11,087 nucleotides of DNA from JBDUDR01 sp040002845. GTDB taxonomy: Bacteria; Actinomycetota; Actinomycetes; Propionibacteriales; Nocardioidaceae. Location of the stretch: positions 1 through 11,087 of the forward strand of contig JBDUDR010000096.1 of NCBI GenBank assembly GCA_040002845.1, written 5' to 3'. The position numbers and the translations under genes were made by a program. Position 1 is the stretch's first letter, and each line of letters begins with the position of its first letter. Below, piece by piece: positions 1 through 5,191 of this stretch. The notes under the pieces were generated by a model that had not been told where the DNA came from, did no database searches, and was given only the letters and a program-made list of their open reading frames with translations.

Positions 1-8
1 CTTCTTTG

Positions 9-82
9 TGGAGCGGGTGAGGGGAATCGAACCCCCACTGTCAGCTTGGGAAGCTGATGTTCTGCCATTGAACTACACCCGC
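9..82 (-). tRNA. tRNA-Gly (anticodon CCC), CCA encoded
   Basis: Read on the minus strand, the 7-bp acceptor stem GCGGGTG/CACCCGC pairs perfectly (76-82 with 13-19). The anticodon arm is TCAGC-TTCCCAA-GCTGA, so the 7-base loop carries anticodon CCC and reads GGG glycine codons. The T-arm holds the canonical GGTTCGATTCC core. The discriminator base is U, as usual for bacterial tRNA-Gly, and the 3' CCA is encoded at 9-11. Total length is 74 nt with CCA. It is transcribed away from the permease gene at 161. Fold and anticodon were derived by eye. Confidence 0.97.
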
Positions 83-113
83 GGATGAACGCCAGCTGCA
101 AACGAGCGTCACC

Positions 114-119
114 ATACTA
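114..119 (-). promoter_or_regulatory. Possible -10 box for tRNA-Gly
   Basis: The minus strand reads TAGTAT here, matching the essential TA...T of a sigma-70 type -10 element, about 31 nt upstream of the tRNA 5' end. That would leave a leader of about 25 nt for RNase P to remove. No recognisable -35 hexamer lies 16-18 nt upstream, so this is a weak call made from position and the -10 alone. Confidence 0.3.
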
Positions 120-148
120 CGGTCGGAGGGCTGTCTTCTGCGGGCGGC

Positions 149-154
149 TAGGCT
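149..154 (+). promoter_or_regulatory. Candidate -10 box for a leaderless permease mRNA
   Basis: TAGGCT (TANNNT) ends 6 nt before the GTG start at 161. The TAG inside it is in frame with the gene, so translation cannot begin further upstream. There is no convincing Shine-Dalgarno between the two. Transcription starting 7 nt after this hexamer would begin on the GTG itself, a common arrangement in actinobacteria. The -35 region is weak. Confidence 0.4.
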
Positions 155-160
155 CCCCCG

Positions 161-988
161 GTGGCCGCCGTTCTCGCTCTGTTGTCGAGCGTGACCTGGG
201 GTTCAGCGGACTTCCTTGCCGGCATGGCGAGCCGTACGCGGTCGGCGTGGGCGGTGCTCGCCGGATCGCAGCTGATCGGGCTCGTTGCCGTGCTGATTGC
301 CGCCACCGCGGCCGGTACATGGGGAGCCGATATCGGTTGGCTGCCGTGGGGCTTGTTCGCCGGTACGACTGGCTGCATCGGCCTGATCTGCTTCTATACC
401 GCCCTCGCGACCGGCACCATGGGGGTGGTCTCCCCGATCGCGTCGATGGGTGCGGTTGTCCCCGTCGTCGTTGGCTTCGCCTCGGGCGAGTCCCCGTCCG
501 GCAGGCAGCTCGCTGGGATCGCGCTCGCCTTGGTCGGTGTGGTGGCGGCGAGCGGGCCGGAGCTGTCCGGGGACACCGGCGGACGCCCGGTGCTGCTGGC
601 AGTCGTGGCGGGAGCCATGTTCGGCCTTGTCTTTGTCGGCCTCGACCGGGGGAGCGACTCGTCACCGTTGATGACGTTGGTAGGCATGCGGCTGGCGTCC
701 TGCGGCGCCTTGCTCGGCGCGGCGGCGATCTTCCGGACCACCGCCGGACTGCGGGTCGCGGACCTGCCGCTCCTGGCGGTCGTGGGATTGGGTGACCTCG
801 GGGCGAACTTCATGTTCGGGCTGGCGAGCACCCGCGGCCTGGTGAGCATTGTGAGCGTTCTCGGCGCGCTGTACCCCGTGGTCACGGTGCTGCTCGCGCG
901 GCTGGTCCTGGCGGAGCGGCTGCGGCTGATCCAGGCGCTAGGAGTCGTGGTCGCACTGACCGGGGTGGTGCTGATCTCCGCCGGTTGA
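161..988 (+). CDS. EamA/DMT-family membrane transporter
   Basis: A 275-residue integral membrane protein of the drug/metabolite transporter superfamily. The usual length is about 280-300 residues with ten helices formed by two EamA repeats of five. Visible signatures are the first-repeat block around residues 85-110 (YTALATGTMGVVSPI) and the matching second-repeat block around 225-250 (GLASTRGLVSIVSVLGALYP), followed by the typical LAERL...QALGVVVALTGV ending. These proteins export or exchange small metabolites or amino acids across the cytoplasmic membrane; the substrate cannot be inferred here. The GTG at 161 is chosen because an in-frame TAG lies 12 nt upstream. dcd follows 34 nt after the stop, but dcd seems to have its own promoter, so an operon is not certain. 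The family call is firm. Confidence 0.88.
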   Translation: MAAVLALLSSVTWGSADFLAGMASRTRSAWAVLAGSQLIGLVAVLIAATAAGTWGADIGWLPWGLFAGTTGCIGLICFYTALATGTMGVVSPIASMGAVVPVVVGFASGESPSGRQLAGIALALVGVVAASGPELSGDTGGRPVLLAVVAGAMFGLVFVGLDRGSDSSPLMTLVGMRLASCGALLGAAAIFRTTAGLRVADLPLLAVVGLGDLGANFMFGLASTRGLVSIVSVLGALYPVVTVLLARLVLAERLRLIQALGVVVALTGVVLISAG

Positions 989-1010
989 CGCAGGCTCGGC
1001 GTGCCGTTGG

Positions 1011-1016
1011 TAGGTT
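1011..1016 (+). promoter_or_regulatory. Candidate -10 box for a leaderless dcd mRNA
   Basis: TAGGTT (TANNNT) ends 6 nt before the GTG start of dcd at 1023, and its TAG is an in-frame stop 12 nt upstream of the start. A TTGACG that overlaps the permease stop (985-990) could serve as -35, but the 20-nt spacing is long. Position and the lack of a clear Shine-Dalgarno point to a leaderless transcript. Confidence 0.42.
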
Positions 1017-1022
1017 GCGACC

Positions 1023-1598
1023 GTGCTGCTGAGCGACCGGGACATCCGGGTTGAGGTCGACAAGGGACGGATCACGCTGGAGCCGTACGACGAGGCGATG
1101 ATCCAGCCGTCGAGCGTCGACATCCGGCTCGACAGGTACTTCCGGGTCTTCGAAAACCACCGCTATCCCCACATCGACCCGGCCGTGGACCAACCGGACC
1201 TCACCCGCGCGGTTGAGCCAACCGGCGAGGAACCGTTCATCCTTCACCCTGGCGAGTTCGTCCTCGGTTCGACGTACGAGATGGTGACCCTGCCGGACGA
1301 CATCGCGGCCCGGCTCGAGGGCAAGTCATCTCTGGGGCGGCTGGGCCTGCTGACCCACTCGACGGCCGGGTTCATCGATCCCGGGTTCTCGGGTCACGTG
1401 ACTCTCGAGCTGTCCAACGTCGCTACGCTGCCGATCAAGTTGTGGCCCGGGATGAAGATCGGCCAGTTCTGTTTCTTCCGACTCTCGTCCCCGGCGGAGC
1501 ACCCGTATGGGTCCGCCGGCACCGGCTCGCGCTACCAGGGTCAACGGGGCCCGACCCAGTCCCGGTCGTACGCGAACTTCCACCGCACAAAGATCTGA
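1023..1598 (+). CDS. dcd: dCTP deaminase, dUMP-forming (bifunctional Dcd-Dut)
   Basis: A 191-residue cytosolic enzyme of pyrimidine deoxynucleotide metabolism. In the actinobacterial type, known from M. tuberculosis (190 residues), it converts dCTP to dUMP, combining deamination with dUTPase activity, so it supplies thymidylate synthase and avoids free dUTP. Visible motifs are the N-terminal QPSSVDIRL (28-36), the nucleotide-binding GKSSLGRLGL (100-109) with Ser102 and Arg106, the STAGFIDPGF stretch (113-122) with Asp119, and the catalytic Glu129 in HVTLELSN. The C-terminus (SAGTGSRYQGQRGPT) is the flexible lid that closes over the triphosphate. The STAGFIDPGF form resembles the bifunctional rather than the E. 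coli monofunctional enzyme; that choice is by family resemblance. GTG start; an in-frame stop at 1011 excludes earlier starts. Length and motifs are complete, so the gene looks intact. Confidence 0.97.
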   Translation: MLLSDRDIRVEVDKGRITLEPYDEAMIQPSSVDIRLDRYFRVFENHRYPHIDPAVDQPDLTRAVEPTGEEPFILHPGEFVLGSTYEMVTLPDDIAARLEGKSSLGRLGLLTHSTAGFIDPGFSGHVTLELSNVATLPIKLWPGMKIGQFCFFRLSSPAEHPYGSAGTGSRYQGQRGPTQSRSYANFHRTKI

Positions 1599-1617
1599 CC
1601 CGGCCTCACCGGCTGGG
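1599..1617 (+). terminator. Weak hairpin abutting the dcd stop
   Basis: CCCGGCC (1599-1605) can pair with GGCTGGG (1611-1617) through seven positions including one G-T wobble, with a TCACC loop. It lies against the dcd stop codon and lacks a T-tract. It may stabilise the mRNA end or act with the stronger hairpin at 1647-1669. Confidence 0.3.
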
Positions 1618-1646
1618 ATCTACCAGCGGCAAGACCGGGTCAGTCG

Positions 1647-1669
1647 GACTGGGTCACCGGGACCCAGTC
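1647..1669. terminator. Perfect 9-bp hairpin between convergent genes
   Basis: GACTGGGTC (1647-1655), loop ACCGG, then GACCCAGTC (1661-1669) form a perfect 9-bp stem. It sits 49 nt past the dcd stop on one side and 11 nt past the small minus-strand gene on the other, so it can serve as a shared bidirectional terminator. There is no U-tract on either strand, which is common for actinobacterial terminators. The stem is directly visible; the function is inferred from position. Confidence 0.6.
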
Positions 1670-1680
1670 GCTCGCTCGGG

Positions 1681-1839
1681 TCAGCTGTCGACACGGTTGG
1701 CGAGGGCGCGCATGCGGTTCGCCAGGTTGTGCCTGGTGCTGCCCCATAGCCTCGGTTGGCCGGGGAACGTGCGGGTCTGCGCCTCGCGCAAACGGTCCTG
1801 GATGATCTGCCGAGCGACCATTTCAGTCATGGTGTCCAT
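1681..1839 (-). CDS. Small 52-residue basic protein of unknown function
   Basis: An open reading frame of 52 residues beginning MDTMTEMVARQI and ending RMRALANRVDS, stop TGA. It was found by translating the minus strand behind an unusually strong Shine-Dalgarno: AGGAGG lies 6 nt before the ATG. The peptide is hydrophilic and Arg-rich, with two likely amphipathic helices (about residues 5-21 and 35-51) around a Gly/Pro-containing middle (FPGQPRLWGS). There is no signal peptide, membrane segment or cysteine. It is the third and last gene of the operon with the RHH and DUF4097 genes, 105 nt after the DUF4097 stop, and ends 11 nt before a perfect hairpin. I do not recognise the family. The start, RBS and terminator context make it a convincing gene. 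A tie to DUF4097 function is inference. Confidence 0.66.
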   Translation of the reverse strand: MDTMTEMVARQIIQDRLREAQTRTFPGQPRLWGSTRHNLANRMRALANRVDS

Positions 1840-1845
1840 GGTTTG

Positions 1846-1851
1846 CCTCCT
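1846..1851 (-). promoter_or_regulatory. Strong Shine-Dalgarno for the 52-aa gene
   Basis: The minus strand reads AGGAGG with 6 nt (CAAACC) before ATG at 1839. This full six-base match to the anti-SD is the best in the window and is the main evidence that the short frame is translated. Confidence 0.7.
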
Positions 1852-1903
1852 GTGGCGGGTTCTCTACTGCATTGGGTTGGGTGGCTGGGTCGGGATCGGC
1901 CAA

Positions 1904-1917
1904 CGGGTCGTGACCCG
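1904..1917. repeat. Short dyad in the DUF4097/small-gene spacer
   Basis: CGGGTC (1904-1909), GT, GACCCG (1912-1917) form a 6-bp dyad with a 2-base centre. The loop is too tight for a stable RNA hairpin unless inner pairs open, so it could be a protein-binding site or a weak attenuator in the 105-nt spacer between DUF4097 and the small gene. No clear promoter was found in this spacer. Confidence 0.3.
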
Positions 1918-1944
1918 GTGGCGCGCCCCCGAACCAGGTGATGT

Positions 1945-2799
1945 TCATGCATGCACCAGCGTGATGTCACCGCTGGCGCTGTTGGCTCGAAGTGTCAGCG
2001 TCTGCTCGCCTTCGGCCGGGGTGTCCGTACCTTCCAGCGACGAGTGCACGTCTCCCGTGATCGTGGTGACCTCGAGATAGGTGGGCGTACCGGCCGCAAC
2101 TCCGACGTGGATGTCGCCGCTCGCGGTGTTGGCGCTCAGCCGGCCCGCGCCGACCCGACCGACGTGGAGGTCGCCCGACGCGCTGCTGGCCGAGACGTCG
2201 CCAGTGGCTTCCTGGAGCATCAAGTCGCCGGAGCCTGACCGGACCTGTGCGTCGCCGGTGACCTGATCGATCATGATGTCGCCCGAGCCGGTCGAGACGT
2301 TTGCGTTTCCGCTGACCAGGCGCACCCGGACGTCGCCCGACCCGCTCTCGCACTTGAGCTGGCCTTCGACAGTCTCGATCTGTACGTCCCCCGAACCGGT
2401 CTGTAGACGGGCATCTTGGGTGTTCTCGAACCGCACGTCGCCACTGCCGCTCTCGACCTTGGCGGCGCCGAACGTACCGCGGGCGTCGAGGTCGGCCGAC
2501 CGCATCTGGATGTCGAGCTCCGACCCGGTGGGGACGACGATGGTCGCCTCGATGTCGGGGTTGCGCATGAAGAAGCCGCGGATCTTCGGTGGCACGAGGA
2601 CGCGCACCTCGTCGCCTCGTTGCTCGATCCGCGAGTCGCGGATGAGCTGCTCGGCCTCTTCGCTGTTGCGAAGTGCACGCATCTCGACGGTGGTTTCGGT
2701 GGTCTCCTCGGCTGACAGCCGGATGTTGCCGCCGCCGAACTCCATGCGAAGACGTACCGGTCCGGGGGTGTTGAACGTCTGCTGCTGGGCGTCGCTCAT
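1945..2799 (-). CDS. DUF4097-family beta-strand repeat protein
   Basis: A 284-residue protein of the DUF4097 (adhesin-like) family. After an N-terminal region (1-110) with beta-rich stretches, residues 118-278 contain nine repeats of the form (G/A)SGD-(V/I/L), with Asp at 121, 138, 156, 174, 192, 210, 229, 250 and 278. The core period is 18 residues, which predicts a regular single-stranded beta-helix/solenoid. There is no signal peptide or membrane helix, so despite the adhesin label the protein looks cytosolic. The only Cys is residue 150. The start is supported by AGGAAGG 6 nt upstream of ATG at 2799. It lies 76 nt after the RHH gene, in the same direction, and before the 52-residue gene. 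The biochemical function of this family is not established; a scaffold or stress-related role would be inference. Confidence 0.87.
   Translation of the reverse strand: MSDAQQQTFNTPGPVRLRMEFGGGNIRLSAEETTETTVEMRALRNSEEAEQLIRDSRIEQRGDEVRVLVPPKIRGFFMRNPDIEATIVVPTGSELDIQMRSADLDARGTFGAAKVESGSGDVRFENTQDARLQTGSGDVQIETVEGQLKCESGSGDVRVRLVSGNANVSTGSGDIMIDQVTGDAQVRSGSGDLMLQEATGDVSASSASGDLHVGRVGAGRLSANTASGDIHVGVAAGTPTYLEVTTITGDVHSSLEGTDTPAEGEQTLTLRANSASGDITLVHA
1966..2448 (-). repeat. Coding repeats for the GSGD beta-solenoid
   Basis: This stretch encodes the nine GSGD/ASGD/TGD units of the DUF4097 protein. Five successive gaps between the Asp codons are 17, 18, 18, 18 and 18 codons, then 19, 21 and 28 towards the C-terminus, so the repeat array is regular in the middle and decays at the end. 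On the DNA it appears as degenerate, roughly 54-bp direct repeats. Confidence 0.7.
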
Positions 2800-2875
2800 G
2801 GTGAACCTTCCTGGGTTGTACGCGCGGCCGTACCCATCTCGTCGGGTGCGGTGGTGCGGTGGTCTGTGGGTGGTG

Positions 2876-3439
2876 TCAGCGGACCCAGCCGCTGATGCGC
2901 TTGCCGCCGGGTCCGGAGCGCCGGCCCCGACGCGGGCCGCCTCCTGGCCAGCCCTCGCCGAACGGAAGCGAGCTCAGGTCGATGTCAACGTTGATTGCGC
3001 GCTCCCGCGTGGCGGCGCGAACGGCGGCGACCAGCCAGGTGTTGAGGGACTGGCCACGCTTGCTCGCCGCGTCCTCAGCGCGCTGCTTGAGGGACTCGGG
3101 GATGCGCAGGGTGATCCTCGCGAGAGGGCCTTCTTCTTCCTCCTCGTCGTCGGCATCATCGGCGCCCTCGGCCATGGTCGGCGCGGGTTCGGCCGGCGGT
3201 GGGACGTCCACCACGAACTGTGGCTCGCGGCCCTTGAGCCGCACCTCGACGGAGCCGGCGGGCAGCTCCTGGGTGATCTCGGCAGCGGCTTGGCTGAGCG
3301 CGTCGAACAGGGCCAGCCGCACCGCCGGGTCGAGGGCGAGCGCGAGGCGCTCGGCCGACTGCCGTGCCTCTTGGCCGCCGGCGTCCGCGGCCGCAGCGAG
3401 GTCTCGGCGGAGACCTTCGATGTACGGGGTGATGTCCAT
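2876..3439 (-). CDS. Ribbon-helix-helix (HicB-like) DNA-binding protein
   Basis: A 187-residue protein counted from ATG at 3439. An alpha-helical N-terminal part (about 1-60, Ala-rich) is followed by a short beta region, a Pro/Glu/Asp linker with an acidic run (about 93-103, DDADDEEEEE), then a ribbon-helix-helix domain at about 106-145: the strand ARITLRIP, helix ESLKQRAEDAASKRG, and the SLNTWLVAAVRAA helix typical of HicB/Arc-type antitoxins. The tail is Gly/Arg-rich and basic. RHH proteins dimerise and insert the beta-ribbon in the DNA major groove. No HicA-like toxin frame is present beside it, so a toxin-antitoxin role is unlikely; control of its own operon (DUF4097 and the small gene) is the simplest reading. 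A longer start, GTG at 3448, exists, but it would lie inside the promoter -10; ATG at 3439 falls where the RNA should start. Confidence 0.82.
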   Translation of the reverse strand: MDITPYIEGLRRDLAAAADAGGQEARQSAERLALALDPAVRLALFDALSQAAAEITQELPAGSVEVRLKGREPQFVVDVPPPAEPAPTMAEGADDADDEEEEEGPLARITLRIPESLKQRAEDAASKRGQSLNTWLVAAVRAATRERAINVDIDLSSLPFGEGWPGGGPRRGRRSGPGGKRISGWVR

Positions 3440-3446
3440 GTGCATC

Positions 3447-3475
3447 ACTATGACACCACTGTGACGTCATGTCAA
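3447..3475 (-). promoter_or_regulatory. Sigma-70 type promoter of the RHH-DUF4097 operon
   Basis: On the minus strand TTGACA (3470-3475, perfect -35) is followed by a 17-nt spacer and CATAGT (3447-3452, 4 of 6 matches to the -10). The A of the ATG at 3439 is 8 nt past the -10, so the predicted transcript starts at or within a base of the start codon and is leaderless. This is the best promoter in the window. Confidence 0.75.
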
Positions 3476-3499
3476 CACCAGATCTGACACGCGTTGACA
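3451..3499. promoter_or_regulatory. Cluster of TGACA boxes, likely operator
   Basis: Five TGACA-like boxes occur in 49 bp overlapping the promoter: TGACA at 3451, TGACG at 3462 (part of the palindrome TGACGTCA, 3462-3469), TGTCA at 3470, TGACA at 3485 and TGACA at 3495. TGTCAAC (3470-3476) and GTTGACA (3493-3499) are also a 7-bp inverted repeat. Short repeated boxes over a promoter are typical operators for RHH repressors, so the adjacent gene product is the prime candidate ligand. The repeats are seen; binding is inferred. Confidence 0.5.
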
Positions 3500-3600
3500 T
3501 CGAGCGGCGTCACGGGCCGGTCAGGGGCGGATTCGCTCGGCATCTGGGGTCCGCCAGCTTCGGGGTCGAGGCGCCCCCGGGTTGCCGGGCTGGCTATGCG

Positions 3601-3661
3601 GCAAAGTGTGACGGTAATGCTGTCCCGTGACCCGGCCGACTACCGGACTGTCACATTTTGC
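3601..3661. repeat. Long inverted repeat downstream of the frd operon
   Basis: GCAAAGTGTGAC (3601-3612) and GTCACATTTTGC (3650-3661) are inverted copies matching at 11 of 12 positions, separated by 37 nt. Just inside them GGTA (3613-3616) can pair with TACC (3641-3644), leaving a 5-nt bulge. The repeat lies 34 nt past the stop of the last gene of the frd operon, so it may be its terminator or a 3'-end stabilising structure; a protein-binding dyad is the alternative. No gene was recognised between 3440 and 3694 apart from these elements and the promoter. Confidence 0.5.
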
Positions 3662-3694
3662 GGTGCTCGCGCGGACGCTAGCGTCGTGTCGCGC

Positions 3695-4423
3695 TCACGC
3701 GGTCGCTACCACGACAATGCGGAAGCTGTCGACGGTGAGCGGCTCACCCGAGCGACCGGCGAAGGTGACATCGGTGAACCCGGCGCCGGCGAGCCAACTG
3801 CGCCACTCGGGAACGGTCGGAAGCCGGACGAAGAAGTGGAAGCGTTTGGTGACTCCGTCGCGCACCAGCGTCCGGTCACTCTCGATTCGACCGGTCAAGG
3901 GGTCGAAGGTGTTGTTGTCGATCGAGACGTCGTCCCCGACCTCCTCTACTCGAGCGAATCCGGGCGCTGCCATGCCCCGGACCAGTCCGTCATGGTGGAG
4001 AGACTCGAGCAGCAGCTTCCCACCTGGCCGGAGCACCCGACGGTACTCAGCCAGCACCTTCTGGTTGTCTTCGTCGTCAAAGTAGCCGAACGAGGTGAAC
4101 CACGAGAGGGCTGCGTCGAACGGGCCCTCGACCGGGAGCTCTCGCAGGTCCCCGAGCCGGTAGTCGACATCCGTCCCGGCCTCCCGGGCCTTGTCCAGAA
4201 AATGCGGGGTGATGTCGACGCCGGTCACTTTCATCCCCTGGACGGCCAACCGATTGGCGATGCGGCCGTGACCGCATGGCGCGTCGAGCACCCGGTCCCC
4301 AGCCGTGAGCCCCAGTGTCTCGATGATCTCGGCAGCCTCGGCGTCGCTCCGATCGCTCAGGTGCGGCTCGTAGAAGTGGAGATAGTCCTCATCGAACACC
4401 GCGTCGAAGTCGAAGTCACTCAT
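3695..4423 (-). CDS. Class I SAM-dependent methyltransferase
   Basis: A 242-residue Rossmann-fold methyltransferase, cytosolic. Counting from ATG at 4423, motif I is VLDAPCGHGRIA (about 45-56; the usual GCGxG is here PCGHG), followed by VTGVDITPHFLDKAR (motif II with the ribose-binding Asp), YRLGDLRELP (motif III), FDAALSWFTSFGYF (motif IV region) and LRPGGKLLLE (post-motif). The C-terminal half (VEEVGDD...RTLVRDG...FRIVVVA) resembles methyltransferases that act on small molecules, but the acceptor cannot be told. It starts 10 nt after the frdD stop and is the last gene of the frd operon, so it is probably co-transcribed. The start at 4423 is preferred because a longer frame (to 4492) would run back into frdD. 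A link with quinone or Frd function is only positional. Confidence 0.85.
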   Translation of the reverse strand: MSDFDFDAVFDEDYLHFYEPHLSDRSDAEAAEIIETLGLTAGDRVLDAPCGHGRIANRLAVQGMKVTGVDITPHFLDKAREAGTDVDYRLGDLRELPVEGPFDAALSWFTSFGYFDDEDNQKVLAEYRRVLRPGGKLLLESLHHDGLVRGMAAPGFARVEEVGDDVSIDNNTFDPLTGRIESDRTLVRDGVTKRFHFFVRLPTVPEWRSWLAGAGFTDVTFAGRSGEPLTVDSFRIVVVATA

Positions 4424-4433
4424 CGGCTCGGGG

Positions 4434-4793
4434 TCACACCGATGCGACGGTCCACAAGACGTAGACGGAAGCGACGGCACCGAGCGCCGCACCGCCGTAG
4501 CAGAGCGCCGCGACGAGTCTCTTTGCTCGCCCCAGCTGAAGGCCGTGCTGCACCGTGAAGCGGAATCGGTGACCCGAGTGGATCAGCGACATCGGGAGGA
4601 CGACGAGCAGGAAGAGGAGCGTGAGCGGGTGGCCGGCGACTGCCAGCAGGTGGCCGTGGCCCGGTGGGGTGATCCACCCAAGCGGGAAGGCGAGGCCGAA
4701 CAGGAACAAGAGGACCGGTAGGAACACCGCCGCCATGACCCCGCCACCACTGAACAGCAGCCACAGGAGTGGCTCAACCCGTCGCTTAGTCAT
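4434..4793 (-). CDS. frdD: Fumarate reductase membrane anchor subunit D
   Basis: A 119-residue subunit, exactly the length of E. coli FrdD, with three predicted membrane helices (about 10-36, 55-73, 93-117). Similarity to FrdD is visible in the N-terminal EPLLWLLFSGGGVMAAVFLPV, in FGLAFPLGW, and in VLPMSLIHSGHRFRF, matching the E. coli VLPLWCGLHRMHH segment. With FrdC it forms the haem-free anchor that docks FrdAB to the membrane and binds menaquinol. Its ATG overlaps the frdC stop (ATGA), so translation is coupled. The reading frame is open up to 4982, but MTKRR at 4793 is chosen because of that overlap and the homology. Confidence 0.93.
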   Translation of the reverse strand: MTKRRVEPLLWLLFSGGGVMAAVFLPVLLFLFGLAFPLGWITPPGHGHLLAVAGHPLTLLFLLVVLPMSLIHSGHRFRFTVQHGLQLGRAKRLVAALCYGGAALGAVASVYVLWTVASV

Positions 4794-5191
4794 CGGGTCA
4801 CCAGCCAGACCACGAACGCCGACACCACGATCCACCCGGCGTACTGCGACGCGAGGACCAGCGACGCGGGAAGCCGCTTGCCGCGGAGTCGCACCGCCAT
4901 CGCCTTCGGGGTCAGGTCGAACCACGTGACCGTGTGCAGGACGAGGAACAGCAACGAAACTACATTGACGACCACGAGCCACGGCGACGACGCCCAGTCG
5001 AGGAAGTCTTGGTACTCGTCATCACCGCGGCCAACGGCGTACAACAGCAGGAGGAGGAACACCACCGACCACGCAACGAAGATGCTGCTCAGTTCCCGCA
5101 TCATGAAGACGAAGTAGGACCGTTTCTCGAGCCACCACCAGGTCGAGATCGGCCGGTGGTAGGGGCGACGCTGCAGATCGGACTCTGTCAT
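4790..5191 (-). CDS. frdC: Fumarate reductase membrane anchor subunit C
   Basis: A 133-residue protein with three membrane helices (about 28-52, 69-93, 108-131), close to E. coli FrdC (131). Recognisable landmarks are RRPYHRPISTWWW at the N-terminus, MMRELSS with Arg32-Glu33 (E. coli Glu29 at this site takes part in menaquinol oxidation), and LHTVTWFDLTPKAM, a hallmark of FrdC. No haem-ligating His pattern of Sdh-type anchors is seen, so this is the haem-free type D quinol:fumarate reductase. It overlaps frdB upstream and frdD downstream through ATGA junctions. Confidence 0.95.
   Translation of the reverse strand: MTESDLQRRPYHRPISTWWWLEKRSYFVFMMRELSSIFVAWSVVFLLLLLYAVGRGDDEYQDFLDWASSPWLVVVNVVSLLFLVLHTVTWFDLTPKAMAVRLRGKRLPASLVLASQYAGWIVVSAFVVWLVTR

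Noticed and set aside
2876..3439. HicAB-type toxin-antitoxin system
   Set aside because: The RHH domain is HicB-like, but no HicA-type double-stranded-RNA-binding toxin frame lies on either side; the neighbours are DUF4097 and the frd methyltransferase.
2273..3487. 404-codon plus-strand frame opposite the DUF4097 and RHH genes
   Set aside because: Low-complexity Ser/Arg/Pro-rich translation with no family features; it is the antisense shadow of two well-supported minus-strand genes.
3601..3661. CRP-like site (TGTGA...TCACA) in the inverted repeat
   Set aside because: The half-sites are present, but the spacing between them is far beyond the 6 bp needed for a CRP dimer.
3494..4558. 354-codon plus-strand frame opposite the methyltransferase
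   Set aside because: Antisense shadow caused by high third-position GC; the minus strand encodes clear SAM-binding motifs.
4434..4982. Longer 182-residue start for frdD
   Set aside because: The extra 63 residues are Arg/Gly/Pro-rich out-of-frame text from frdC; the ATGA overlap and E. coli length favour 4793.
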